10,352 bases of DNA, from NCBI GenBank assembly GCA_016650315.1, contig JAENVZ010000042.1:1-10352 (forward strand). The letters run 5' to 3'. Position numbers and translations under genes: made by a program. This DNA comes from Alphaproteobacteria bacterium. GTDB lineage: Bacteria > Pseudomonadota > Alphaproteobacteria > Sphingomonadales > Sphingomonadaceae. The notes below the pieces were generated by a model that ran no database searches, was not told the DNA's origin, and worked only from the letters and a program-made list of their open reading frames with translations. The first letter of the stretch is position 1. The number at the start of each line of letters is the position of its first letter. Positions 1 through 6,138 of the stretch are shown piece by piece.

Positions 1-1
1 G

Positions 2-418
2 CCTGTGCAGGATTTAATCGATGCGATGAACCGCTTCGATCTGGAGGGTTTCATGAAGCCTTTCGCAGCCGACGCGCTAGTTAATGATCGACATCGTCAG
101 TTCTGGGGCACGGAAGCGATCCGAAAATGGGCGGATCTGGAAATCACCGGCGACCATGTGAGCATGAACCCTTATCATGTCGTCAATCACTACGGTGATA
201 TTATCATTACGGCAGAGATTGATGGCGATTACGACAAGTCCGACCTGCCAACGGCATGCAGTCTTGCCTTCTACTTCGTCGTTCGGGATGGCAAAATCAC
301 CCAATTGCTGCTGCTGCCGCCTAATGGCCGCAACCTGAGTAAAATCACCCCGATCGTTGAGGCATCGTCGCCCTATGCGACCTCGGTTCCTGAACCATCG
401 GAGCGTATGTCGGCATAA
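2..418 (+). CDS. NTF2/SnoaL-like small protein (5' end outside window)
   Basis: The reading frame is open to the left edge, so the true start probably lies a few codons upstream. A GTG at position 5 is the first start-like codon inside the window, but no ribosome binding site can be judged there. The visible 138 residues fit the SnoaL/NTF2 cone-shaped fold. An N-terminal helix (LIDAMNRFDLEGFMKPFAADA) is followed by 'FWGTEAIRKWAD', the usual 'G.eaIr.w' segment, and then alternating strands ending in 'VVRDGKITQLLLL'. Members include small polyketide cyclases, isomerases and dehydratases, and the beta subunits of ring-hydroxylating oxygenases share this fold. The stop is 6 bp before the Rieske oxygenase ATG at 425, so the two are almost certainly co-transcribed. 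The protein is shorter than a classical beta subunit (usually 160-190 aa). An accessory or catalytic SnoaL role is as likely as a structural one. The family call is good; the function is unknown. Confidence 0.75.
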   Translation, partial: PVQDLIDAMNRFDLEGFMKPFAADALVNDRHRQFWGTEAIRKWADLEITGDHVSMNPYHVVNHYGDIIITAEIDGDYDKSDLPTACSLAFYFVVRDGKITQLLLLPPNGRNLSKITPIVEASSPYATSVPEPSERMSA

Positions 419-424
419 TCCCGC

Positions 425-1633
425 ATGTCAATCAAGGGCGAACAGTCAGCCGATGGCGGTGACATCTCTGCACGCCACCGGGCCTTGGCACAGGCACTAC
501 AGCGGCGGCTGATGGCCAATGTCGCTGCCGGTGAAACCGATCACGCCGACTGCGTTATGACGAATGATGCGACCGCCTATACCGATCCGCACTGGCTGGC
601 GCAGGAGCGGGCGCACCTTTTCCGATCGCGGCCACTGGTGGCGGCGCTGTCGAGCGACCTTCCCAAACCGGGCGATCGTATCCTGTTCGACGATGCGGGG
701 CCGCCGATCCTGGTCGTCCGGGGCGCGGATCAGCAAGTGCGCGCATTTTTCAATATCTGTCCGCATCGCGCGGCCCGGCTCGTTGGCGATTGCGGGTCGG
801 GAGCGCGGATAACCTGCCCCTTTCACGGTTGGACCTTCAACCTGCAGGGACAGTTGGTGGGCCAGCCAGGGCGCGTGTCATTCGAGGATATTGACCGGGC
901 GATACTCGGGCTTCAGCCCGTGCCGGTTGCGGAATGGAATGGGCTGATCTTTGTCATCGCGCGCGCGGGCGACGAGGTGATCGACATCGCGGACTATCTT
1001 GGCGAACTTGCGCCGGAGATGGCTGATATGCAACTGGAGGGTGCCCGTTTCGTCAAGCGCACCCGGCTCGATGCGCACGCCAACTGGAAATATGTGCTCG
1101 ACACGTTTGGCGAGGGGTATCACGTTAACGTGCTACACCCCGACACGGTTGGCCGGTTCGTGCTGTTTGATTCGGTCATTTATGATGGATTCGGTCCGCA
1201 CCACAGGATGAGCTTCGCCGGCCGCTCCATGATCGAGGACGCCCGCAAGCCGCCAGAGCAATGGCCAGAGGCGCAGTTGAGGCTCATTTATCTGCTGTTT
1301 CCCAATACCCTCATTCAGAGGACGCCACTCGGCGATGGGTACAATCTGATTATCTATCGGATATTCCCCGGTGAACGACCGGATGAATCCTTTACCCTGT
1401 TGGAAACCTATCGCTCCGGCACGGCGGACGATGTGAATATGCAGCCATGGATCGACGCGCATGACTTTCAGGTTAGTGTGGTCGGGGGAGAGGATTATCC
1501 CATGGCTGAAACGGCGCAGCGGGGCCTGGCACATGTGCCGCCTGACTGGCAGTTGGTTTATGGCCGTAACGAACTTTCCTTGCAGCGATTCCAGCGCCAT
1601 GTGGCGGAAGCGATCGGTCGCCCGCTCGATTGA
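425..1633 (+). CDS. Rieske-type aromatic ring-hydroxylating oxygenase, alpha subunit
   Basis: This 402-aa catalytic subunit has both hallmark sites. The Rieske [2Fe-2S] ligands are C112-x-H114 and C131-x2-H134 ('ICPHR' and 'CPFHGW', 16 residues between H114 and C131). The mononuclear iron site is H233 and H238 in 'GEGYHVNVLH', with the third ligand probably D357 in 'VVGGEDYPMAE'. The bridging acid that relays electrons between subunits, Asp205 in naphthalene dioxygenase, aligns with E230 here, as in CntA-like enzymes. Enzymes of this class add one or two oxygen atoms to aromatic or other substrates, using electrons from a ferredoxin or reductase. It follows an NTF2-like gene by 6 bp. The ATG at 425 has only a distant GGAG (400-403), so translational coupling to the upstream gene is likely. 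A later ATG at residue 45 would remove an unusual N-terminal extension. No classical beta subunit or reductase gene is adjacent. Substrate unknown. Confidence 0.93.
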   Translation: MSIKGEQSADGGDISARHRALAQALQRRLMANVAAGETDHADCVMTNDATAYTDPHWLAQERAHLFRSRPLVAALSSDLPKPGDRILFDDAGPPILVVRGADQQVRAFFNICPHRAARLVGDCGSGARITCPFHGWTFNLQGQLVGQPGRVSFEDIDRAILGLQPVPVAEWNGLIFVIARAGDEVIDIADYLGELAPEMADMQLEGARFVKRTRLDAHANWKYVLDTFGEGYHVNVLHPDTVGRFVLFDSVIYDGFGPHHRMSFAGRSMIEDARKPPEQWPEAQLRLIYLLFPNTLIQRTPLGDGYNLIIYRIFPGERPDESFTLLETYRSGTADDVNMQPWIDAHDFQVSVVGGEDYPMAETAQRGLAHVPPDWQLVYGRNELSLQRFQRHVAEAIGRPLD

Positions 1634-1661
1634 CGGGCGATGACATCGGTGAACCTGGACT

Positions 1662-1685
1662 CAGCGACAGCGACAGCGACAGTGA
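1662..1685. repeat. Four-copy hexanucleotide tandem repeat
   Basis: Three perfect copies of CAGCGA and a fourth with one change (CAGTGA) lie 28 bp after the Rieske gene stop, in the 125-bp gap between the converging Rieske gene and SDR gene. The repeat is not inside a convincing coding region. It may be a slippage-prone microsatellite. I see no clear terminator hairpin in this gap. Confidence 0.6.
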
Positions 1686-1758
1686 CTGGGGGAGGGTCGT
1701 ATCGGCGCCGCCAGCATTGAGGCTTTTGTCCAGCGTGCTGATACGCCGATGGTCGACG

Positions 1759-2517
1759 TTACCATGGAAGTTCTCCACCGGGGCCGAAGAACTTGCCGCT
1801 TGGTCCATCGTCCGGCATTAGCGCGCAGTCAACAACCAGCCTGGCGCCTTCTTCCGGTGCTCCGTAACCCGGCCTGCCGTGCAAGACACTGGCTCCCTCG
1901 CCATTAAGGTCGGTCGCGATGATTCCGGGGGAGACGGCATTGACCTTGATCGACGTATGACGAAGCTCATAGGCAAACAGCACGGTCGCCATATTGAGCG
2001 CGGCTTTTGAAGAGGAATAGCTGAGCTTGTTGACTGCCCGGCCGGGCCAGTCAGGGTCGGTCTGGTGGCCAAAGGAGCCAAGCCGGCTGGAGACGTTGAC
2101 GATCCGGCCGCTCGGCGCGTGAAGGAGAAGGGGTAGCATGGCCTGAATCAACCGGACAGGACCAAACAGGTTGGTGGCATAGCTCCGCTGGAGCGCGTCC
2201 AGGGGAACGGCGCTGGGTGGCCCCGCCGGTTGTCCGGGCGGCACCCCCTCATCCATGATCGCGGCATTGTTGATCAATATGTCAAGACTGCCCTCTGCCA
2301 TAATCCGGCTGGCTGTTGCTGCGATGCTATCCTTATCGGTGACGTCGAGCTGCAACGAGATGACGTTAAGCCCCTCCGCCCGCAATTTGGCCTCGGTTGC
2401 TAAGCCTGCCGCAGCCGAGCGAGAGCCGAGCCATATGTGGAAGCCCTTGCGTCCCAAAAGCCGCGCGGTGGCGAGGCCCAGGCCTTTGTTCGCACCAGAT
2501 ATCAGGACGCTTGGCAT
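1759..2517 (-). CDS. Short-chain dehydrogenase/reductase, carbonyl-reductase-like
   Basis: A classical SDR of 252 aa that interconverts a carbonyl and an alcohol with NAD(P)(H). From the ATG start it shows the glycine-rich cofactor loop 'SGANKGLG' (residues 7-14), 'NNAA' at 83-86, the catalytic serine in 'NVSS' (143/144) and Y167-x3-K171. Ser-Arg after the second strand ('GSRS', 31-34) favours NADP(H). The C-terminus 'FFGPGGELPW' resembles carbonyl-reductase-type SDRs that end in a substrate-covering loop. I chose the ATG at 2517. A TTG at 2526 is in frame but sits directly after the upstream small ORF's stop codon. A short GGAA 3 bases before the ATG is a weak ribosome binding site, so coupling to the upstream small ORF (stop 9 bases away) is likely. 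It is the last gene of the minus-strand operon headed by the Rieske oxygenase at 5581. It probably oxidises or reduces a side chain or ring hydroxyl of the pathway compound. Confidence 0.9.
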   Translation of the reverse strand: MPSVLISGANKGLGLATARLLGRKGFHIWLGSRSAAAGLATEAKLRAEGLNVISLQLDVTDKDSIAATASRIMAEGSLDILINNAAIMDEGVPPGQPAGPPSAVPLDALQRSYATNLFGPVRLIQAMLPLLLHAPSGRIVNVSSRLGSFGHQTDPDWPGRAVNKLSYSSSKAALNMATVLFAYELRHTSIKVNAVSPGIIATDLNGEGASVLHGRPGYGAPEEGARLVVDCALMPDDGPSGKFFGPGGELPW

Positions 2518-2526
2518 CGTTTCCAA

Positions 2527-2655
2527 TCAGCGTGGGATTTGGCGAAAATTGCGCTCGTCGATATGGCATGCGCCCGAGATCGGAACGCTGCTAACCTTTG
2601 GTCCGACCTGCCCGGACTTGGAATCGCGGCTGGCGATGATCGGCTTGTCCATCAT
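2527..2655 (-). CDS. Small 42-aa ORF between hydrolase and SDR, unknown function
   Basis: It begins with two ATGs (2655 and 2652) preceded by AAGGA at a good distance, and ends with a TGA 9 bases before the SDR ATG. About three quarters of its codons end in G or C (31 of 42 by my count), as expected of real genes in this DNA and not of random spacer. The peptide starts MMDKPIIASRD, continues as a polar stretch with one Cys-His pair (residues 30-31), and ends in NFRQIPR. It has no membrane segment, signal peptide or metal motif I recognise. It could be a genuine small protein, the N-terminal remnant of a larger deleted gene, or a coupling peptide for the SDR. An opposite-strand ORF covers the same bases but has no such context. 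I do not recognise the family. Confidence 0.45.
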   Translation of the reverse strand: MMDKPIIASRDSKSGQVGPKVSSVPISGACHIDERNFRQIPR

Positions 2656-2687
2656 ACCATCCTTTGCGTCATGTAGAACACCTTCAT
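2652..2687 (-). other. Possible 11-codon leader peptide overlapping the 42-aa ORF
   Basis: A minimal ORF (MKVFYMTQRMV) starts at 2687, about 10 bases after a purine-rich AGAGGAGA. Its TGA overlaps the ATG of the 42-aa ORF in an ATGA arrangement, typical of translational coupling. It could equally be the start of a frameshifted or decayed gene, with the 42-aa ORF as its continuation in another frame. Evidence is limited to spacing and overlap. Confidence 0.22.
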
Positions 2688-2734
2688 AGGTTATCAGTCT
2701 CCTCTCGCAAAAGGACATTGCTGAATACGCTGCA

Positions 2735-3835
2735 TCATCCGCCCCAAGCGACCAGGGTTTTGGCGATTTCCTCAACCAGTTCGGGCTTGTTCTGGGGATA
2801 ATGGCCGGCGCCACGCACTGTATATTCCTCGCTTCGCCCCTTGGCGGCCTCTGCCCACTCCGCGATGTTCGCTGGAAAGACAGCCTGATCGGCGGTGTAG
2901 CCCATGATCAGTGTCGAAACCCGTGTGTCGGCCAGACAACGAGGACCATGCGCGCGGGTAAGACGAAGGCTCCATTGGCTCAAAAAAGAGCGCGCCGTGC
3001 AAAAGCGGCCGAGTCCGTTCGCCTGGCGGTTGACCGTACTGGCATCGCCCCAAATGGCGCCCGCCTTGCGATCGCTTGGGTCGATGGTCAGATCGAGCGT
3101 GCGCGGATCGGCCTTTGTCCGGTAGACAGTGAACGCTTCATCGCCCGCAGGGGAATTGGCGATCAGGTCGAGCGCATGCTGCGTCAGCCGTTCATTACGC
3201 GCTTTTTGTTGCTGGCGGTAGCGTTCCAACCATGCATGATCATAAGGCAAGGCATGACCCGGCGCATACATGTCGAGTTCTTCGTCGGTTTTGTTGGGGT
3301 CATATTCGTCGATCACGGCGGGATCGAGGCTGTCGGTGAGCGTCGCCGCCCGACCGCAATGCGCGGCCAGGATCGCAAGGTTGTCTGCGGGGGGCAGATC
3401 TTCCTGCTTAATGTCGATAGGCTTGCCGTCCGGTGTATCGGTGATCGTCAGCTTTTCCGCCTGCTGTTGGTAGAAGGCGGTGAGAGATCCGCCACCGGAA
3501 TTGCCGATAAGGACGATTTTCTTGAAGCCCTGTTCGCGCAGGAACCGCATGCCAGCGCCGAGATCCTGAATCGCGCGCTCCATGATGAGCATCGAGTCCG
3601 ATCCCGAATAGCGCGTGTTCATGGCCAAAACTGCGCGGCCGCGCTGCGCCAGCGGATCGACGAGATAATGGTTCATGAAATTATTGGTCGGGTGGATCAG
3701 CACATAGGCGACGTCCTTGCCATGGCCGGGATCCACGAAACGACCATAGACGCGAGGGTCGCTATTCTGGATACCACTCAGGGTTTCGAGCGGCGCACCC
3801 TTGGCGACCTTCAGCATCACCAGCGTTGATTGCAT
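2735..3835 (-). CDS. Alpha/beta hydrolase
   Basis: A 366-aa alpha/beta-hydrolase-fold enzyme. The nucleophile elbow is 'IGNSGGG' with Ser113. The likely acid is Asp316 in 'GYTADQAVF' and the likely base His345 in 'GAGHYPQ', in the expected order and spacing from the C-terminus. 'LIHPTNNF' (46-53) is in the place of the oxyanion-hole loop. A long insertion of roughly residues 125-290, rich in Asp, Glu and Arg, forms a large cap or lid, which makes the protein longer than a simple 270-300 aa hydrolase. No signal peptide is seen, so it should be cytoplasmic. The ATG at 3835 follows GAGAGGAAA with suitable spacing. It is the third gene of the minus operon, 75 bp after the VOC gene. It may hydrolyse an ester or a C-C bond of a ring-cleavage product; the sequence alone does not separate these options. 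Confidence 0.88.
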   Translation of the reverse strand: MQSTLVMLKVAKGAPLETLSGIQNSDPRVYGRFVDPGHGKDVAYVLIHPTNNFMNHYLVDPLAQRGRAVLAMNTRYSGSDSMLIMERAIQDLGAGMRFLREQGFKKIVLIGNSGGGSLTAFYQQQAEKLTITDTPDGKPIDIKQEDLPPADNLAILAAHCGRAATLTDSLDPAVIDEYDPNKTDEELDMYAPGHALPYDHAWLERYRQQQKARNERLTQHALDLIANSPAGDEAFTVYRTKADPRTLDLTIDPSDRKAGAIWGDASTVNRQANGLGRFCTARSFLSQWSLRLTRAHGPRCLADTRVSTLIMGYTADQAVFPANIAEWAEAAKGRSEEYTVRGAGHYPQNKPELVEEIAKTLVAWGG

Positions 3836-3910
3836 AGGTTTCCTCTCAATATCGTACGCATCAGTTCCGATTGGCGGTGAGTACGACGTTGGCGTTTGCC
3901 GGTTTTCTGA

Positions 3911-4432
3911 TCAGACTGTTTCAGGACGCGGCGCGAAATCAGCCCGCGCTTTCCGGTCAACCCACTTTTTCAGAACCTCGGTGGCTTGCTTGGCGCGTGC
4001 GGACGGATCGACCTTGGCCGGGAGGTTGAATTCCAGCCGCACGCCATTGGGATCAAAGAAATAAATGGACTTCTGTCCCTCGTCGTGATGCCCGACCGGG
4101 CCGACATATTCGACCCCGGCATCGATCAACCGCTTGCGATAGTTCTCAAGCTCTTCCTCGCTATTCACCTGGAATGCCACGTGCTCCACCCAGGCCGGTG
4201 TGTTGGGGTCTTCGATGGCCTCGGCTCGGGTAGGGATTTCGAAGAAAGCAAGCGAACTACCATCCGCCAGTTCGAAGAAGATATGGATGTGCGGATCATA
4301 TTCCTTCGTCGAGGGAACGACATCGGCTGTGACGGCGTGCGAATATTTCAATCCAAGCACGCGCGTATAGAAATCGACAGTTTCCTGTGCGTCGTTGCAG
4401 CGGAACGCAACGTGATGAAAATTATTGAGCAT
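3911..4432 (-). CDS. VOC superfamily (glyoxalase/extradiol-dioxygenase fold) protein
   Basis: This 173-aa protein has two beta-alpha-beta3 modules. Module 1 begins 'FHHVAFRC' (His7) and carries 'FYTRVLGL'. Module 2 begins 'WVEHVAFQV' (His84) and ends in the typical 'FFDPNGVRLEF' (Glu134). With Glu65 in 'LAFFEIP', this gives the usual two-His two-Glu metal set, so a metal-dependent activity is plausible. Known members include glyoxalase I, small extradiol-type dioxygenases, epimerases and resistance proteins. Its position between a Rieske oxygenase and an alpha/beta hydrolase suggests ring-cleavage or isomerisation chemistry, but that is inference. About 35 C-terminal residues rich in Lys, Arg and Ala extend past the fold. 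The ATG at 4432 has an excellent ribosome binding site (AGGAGG, 6 bases upstream). The Rieske gene stop is 108 bp upstream. Confidence 0.9.
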   Translation of the reverse strand: MLNNFHHVAFRCNDAQETVDFYTRVLGLKYSHAVTADVVPSTKEYDPHIHIFFELADGSSLAFFEIPTRAEAIEDPNTPAWVEHVAFQVNSEEELENYRKRLIDAGVEYVGPVGHHDEGQKSIYFFDPNGVRLEFNLPAKVDPSARAKQATEVLKKWVDRKARADFAPRPETV

Positions 4433-4460
4433 AGCTGGCCTCCTGAGCCCTGTATTGGAC

Positions 4461-4473
4461 CAATTTCAAATTG
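4461..4473. repeat. Short perfect palindrome in the Rieske-VOC gap
   Basis: CAATTT-C-AAATTG forms a 6-bp perfect inverted repeat in the 108-bp gap between the Rieske stop and the VOC start. It could be a protein binding site or chance. It is too weak and AT-rich to be a terminator. Nothing else of note is in this gap apart from the VOC ribosome binding site. Confidence 0.25.
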
Positions 4474-4540
4474 CCTCCGCCGTCATGAGTGTCGTTTCGG
4501 TGGCACTCAATCTCGGCATTGTCCTTTTTGCACTTCAGAT

Positions 4541-5581
4541 TCAGGCCGCCTTGGAGGACTGGAGTCCCCGCAAAACCGCACGCCATTGCATTACGGTGCC
4601 ATCGTTGCGCAGATTAACGAGCGGGCGGTCACCCACAAACTCCTCATTCTGCTGGATCGCCTCAAGCACACCGACGTCTTCTTCAAGGATCTTGTGCGCG
4701 CGTTCGCCAGTGATGGTTTCGACATCGACATTGAGTCGCGCCCCACCATGAAAATAGTGAGTTGTCGTGTCGGTCTCTGGAATAATAGCGTGGAAGGAAC
4801 GGTTCTGTAATGGCGCCTCTCCGATATCTTCCCAGGAGATCTCGCTGGCTGGCTTGATGTGCGTATGATTTTGGTAAAGTCCGGGGATCATCGAACTTTC
4901 AGTCCACTGGTCAATACGATCATTGACCAGAGCGGATGCACTGAAGATGCTTGGTGTCGGTACATCCGCGATCCGTACACGGCGACGTACACCAGTTGCC
5001 AGTGGCGTAACCGTTGTTTCAGAGGCGGCGATCCTGTCTGGATCACTGCCCATGCTGCTTTTGTGGACATAAGCAAGATGACTGATGTCGAGAAGATTTT
5101 CCGTCAGGAATTGGTGCTGACACCGCAGATAAATGTAACCATCGATCCATGATGTCCAGGCGGGATCGGTCATCCAGTCAAGGTCGGGCACGGACTGGTT
5201 TGCTGCTTCCGCGGGGTTGCCCATATATATCCAGATGATGCCGCCGCGCGCGATCACAGGATAGGAGCGCAGCTTCGCAGCGGCCGGAGCGCGATCCTGG
5301 CCAGGCGCATAGACGCACTGACCGCCGGGGCCAAATGTCAAACCATGATATCCGCACTGGATGGTGTCGCCGATTAACTCACCGCGGGAAAGGGGATAGT
5401 TCCGATGGGGGCAGCGATCCTCCAGCGCGACGACTCCGCCATCCTCGCATTGATAAAAGAGGATAGGTTCATTCATGATTACGCGCCGCATTGGCTTGCG
5501 GGTCACCTCTGATGCCCAAGCGCCAATGTACCAGAAATCGCGCAGAAACGACCCCGTTTCTTTACCTTGCTCCCGCATCAT
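4541..5581 (-). CDS. Rieske [2Fe-2S] oxygenase, VanA/LigX-like O-demethylase group
   Basis: A 346-aa oxygenase subunit of the short, homo-oligomeric type that needs no beta subunit. The Rieske ligands are C57-x-H59 ('RCPHRNYPLS') and C76-x2-H79 ('CGYHGLTF'). The mononuclear iron ligands are H168 and H173 in 'ENLLDISHLAYVH' and probably D302 in 'ILEEDVGVLEAIQ', all characteristic of the vanillate O-demethylase, dicamba O-demethylase and LigX group. 'FLRDFWYIGAWASEV' at the N-terminus is also typical. Members remove O-methyl groups or hydroxylate aromatic or polycyclic substrates. The start is a double ATG (5581 and 5578) after GGGAG; spacing slightly favours 5578. It heads the minus operon with VOC, hydrolase and SDR genes. 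It is divergent from a [2Fe-2S] ferredoxin gene at 6139, which fits a three-component system of oxygenase, ferredoxin and a reductase encoded elsewhere. The substrate is not predictable here. Confidence 0.93.
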   Translation of the reverse strand: MMREQGKETGSFLRDFWYIGAWASEVTRKPMRRVIMNEPILFYQCEDGGVVALEDRCPHRNYPLSRGELIGDTIQCGYHGLTFGPGGQCVYAPGQDRAPAAAKLRSYPVIARGGIIWIYMGNPAEAANQSVPDLDWMTDPAWTSWIDGYIYLRCQHQFLTENLLDISHLAYVHKSSMGSDPDRIAASETTVTPLATGVRRRVRIADVPTPSIFSASALVNDRIDQWTESSMIPGLYQNHTHIKPASEISWEDIGEAPLQNRSFHAIIPETDTTTHYFHGGARLNVDVETITGERAHKILEEDVGVLEAIQQNEEFVGDRPLVNLRNDGTVMQWRAVLRGLQSSKAA

Positions 5582-5643
5582 CTACTCCCGCAATATTCTG
5601 TTGAAGTCAAATTTCCTATGACCTCAATCATCTGTTCCAGCTA

Positions 5644-5672
5644 TGGCTATCCGTCCGCATTGCAAAAGTCAA
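5644..5672 (-). promoter_or_regulatory. Candidate promoter of the minus-strand Rieske operon
   Basis: Reading the minus strand, TTGACT (5672-5667) is followed after 17 bases by TAGCCA (5649-5644), about 63 bases before the Rieske ATG. The -35 box is good and the -10 box weak. A diverged copy of the shared motif (right half GCAGAATT) touches the -35 box. No experimental support. Confidence 0.3.
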
Positions 5673-5786
5673 TTCTGCTAAACGATATCATGAACTGTTC
5701 CGGGATTGGGATACTCGCACTGATATGAAACTTTCCACCATGCGGGATTTGGACGAAGCGGTGCGGCACTAACCAGTCGCCGATCG

Positions 5787-5999
5787 GTGAGGAAGGTTTT
5801 TGAATGGATTGTCAGGGAATTGGGCTGGCAGGCTACACTGCTGGTGTTGTGCTGTGCGGAATTGGCGATGTATGAACACGCCCAACTTGATTATAACCCC
5901 CGATCAGAACGGGTCCCAACTGCACACGGTAGCGGTCATCCGATGAAAGATGGCGTCGCGCAGGATTTAGCTTTGTTCACCATGCTGCCGATCCCATAA
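5787..5999 (+). pseudogene. Doubtful 70-codon ORF, possible truncated M15-peptidase-like relic
   Basis: A GTG-initiated ORF preceded by 'gatcg' with no clear ribosome binding site. Its second half reads 'TAHGSGHPMKDGVAQDLALF'. This loosely resembles the zinc-binding 'H...G.A.DL.LF' segment of phage-type M15 (VanY-like) peptidoglycan peptidases. The first half ('FEWIVRELGWQATLL') could be the preceding helix. The H-to-D spacing is longer than usual and the protein stops directly after, so it would lack half the active site. It may be a decayed prophage remnant or simply a chance ORF. Another frame of the same DNA contains a short start-like peptide (MNTPNLIITPD), so the true coding frame is uncertain. 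Confidence 0.22.
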
Positions 6000-6032
6000 A
6001 ATTGACGCCGTCCGAATCAAATGTCACATAGC

Positions 6033-6063
6033 GAAAGAATATTTTGCTAGATGAAATTGAAAG
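6033..6063. promoter_or_regulatory. AT-rich motif, copy A (ferredoxin promoter)
   Basis: It starts GAAA, carries ATTTTGCTAG in the middle and ends GAAATTGAAAG. It aligns with copies at 7164-7195, 8092-8117 and 9340-9370. By eye it matches the copy at 7164 at 19 of 27 positions and the copy at 9340 at 16 of 26. It overlaps the candidate -35 box of the ferredoxin gene, as a repressor or activator site would. The binding protein is unknown; the IclR regulator at 8279-9118 is the obvious candidate. Confidence 0.4.
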
Positions 6064-6084
6064 TCCGATACATCTTGCTATGTT
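6057..6084 (+). promoter_or_regulatory. Candidate promoter of the ferredoxin gene
   Basis: TTGAAA (6057-6062) and TATGTT (6079-6084) are separated by 16 bases, with a TGC just before the -10 box. The ferredoxin ATG lies 54 bases downstream. The leader contains AAAGGAAA at 6115-6122, rather far (about 16 bases) from the ATG at 6139 for a ribosome binding site. Confidence 0.4.
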
Positions 6085-6138
6085 GATAACCAACGGCTGA
6101 CGACCGTCCACACCAAAGGAAATTGCGAGAACCATACC

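Larger units (their letters stand above)
5582..6138. other. Divergent intergenic region between Rieske operon and ferredoxin gene
   Basis: About 557 bp without a confident gene. It is more AT-rich than the flanking genes. It contains a candidate promoter for each direction, one copy of a repeated AT-rich motif (6033-6063) next to the ferredoxin promoter, a diverged possible copy near the Rieske promoter (5671-5692), and a 70-codon ORF of doubtful status (5787-5999). No RNA gene or riboswitch fold was recognised. Confidence 0.6.

Noticed and set aside
1133..1600. Minus-strand ORF of 155 codons inside the first Rieske gene
   Set aside because: It lies entirely within a gene with complete Rieske and iron-site motifs, and is an antisense shadow.
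2255..2689. Plus-strand ORF over the first SDR and the small-ORF region
   Set aside because: It is antisense to the SDR cofactor-binding end, and no protein family is recognised.
2801..3829. Long plus-strand ORF (342 codons) opposite the alpha/beta hydrolase
   Set aside because: It is the antisense shadow of a gene with a clear catalytic triad and ribosome binding site. The ORF's own product has no recognisable domain and a composition typical of antisense frames.
4425..4751. Plus-strand ORF with a hydrophobic N-terminus in the Rieske-VOC gap
   Set aside because: It resembles a membrane segment but overlaps the start of the VOC gene and the end of the Rieske gene on the other strand, with no ribosome binding site. 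The hydrophobicity comes from the antisense frame.
3986..4810. Plus-strand ORF of 274 codons spanning the VOC gene and the end of the Rieske gene
   Set aside because: It is antisense to two well-supported genes and the gap between them, with no domain and no ribosome binding site.
5724..5771. Short plus-strand ORF starting MKLSTMRDLDEAV
   Set aside because: The start looks gene-like, but it stops after 15 codons and no continuation of a known family was found in any frame after it.
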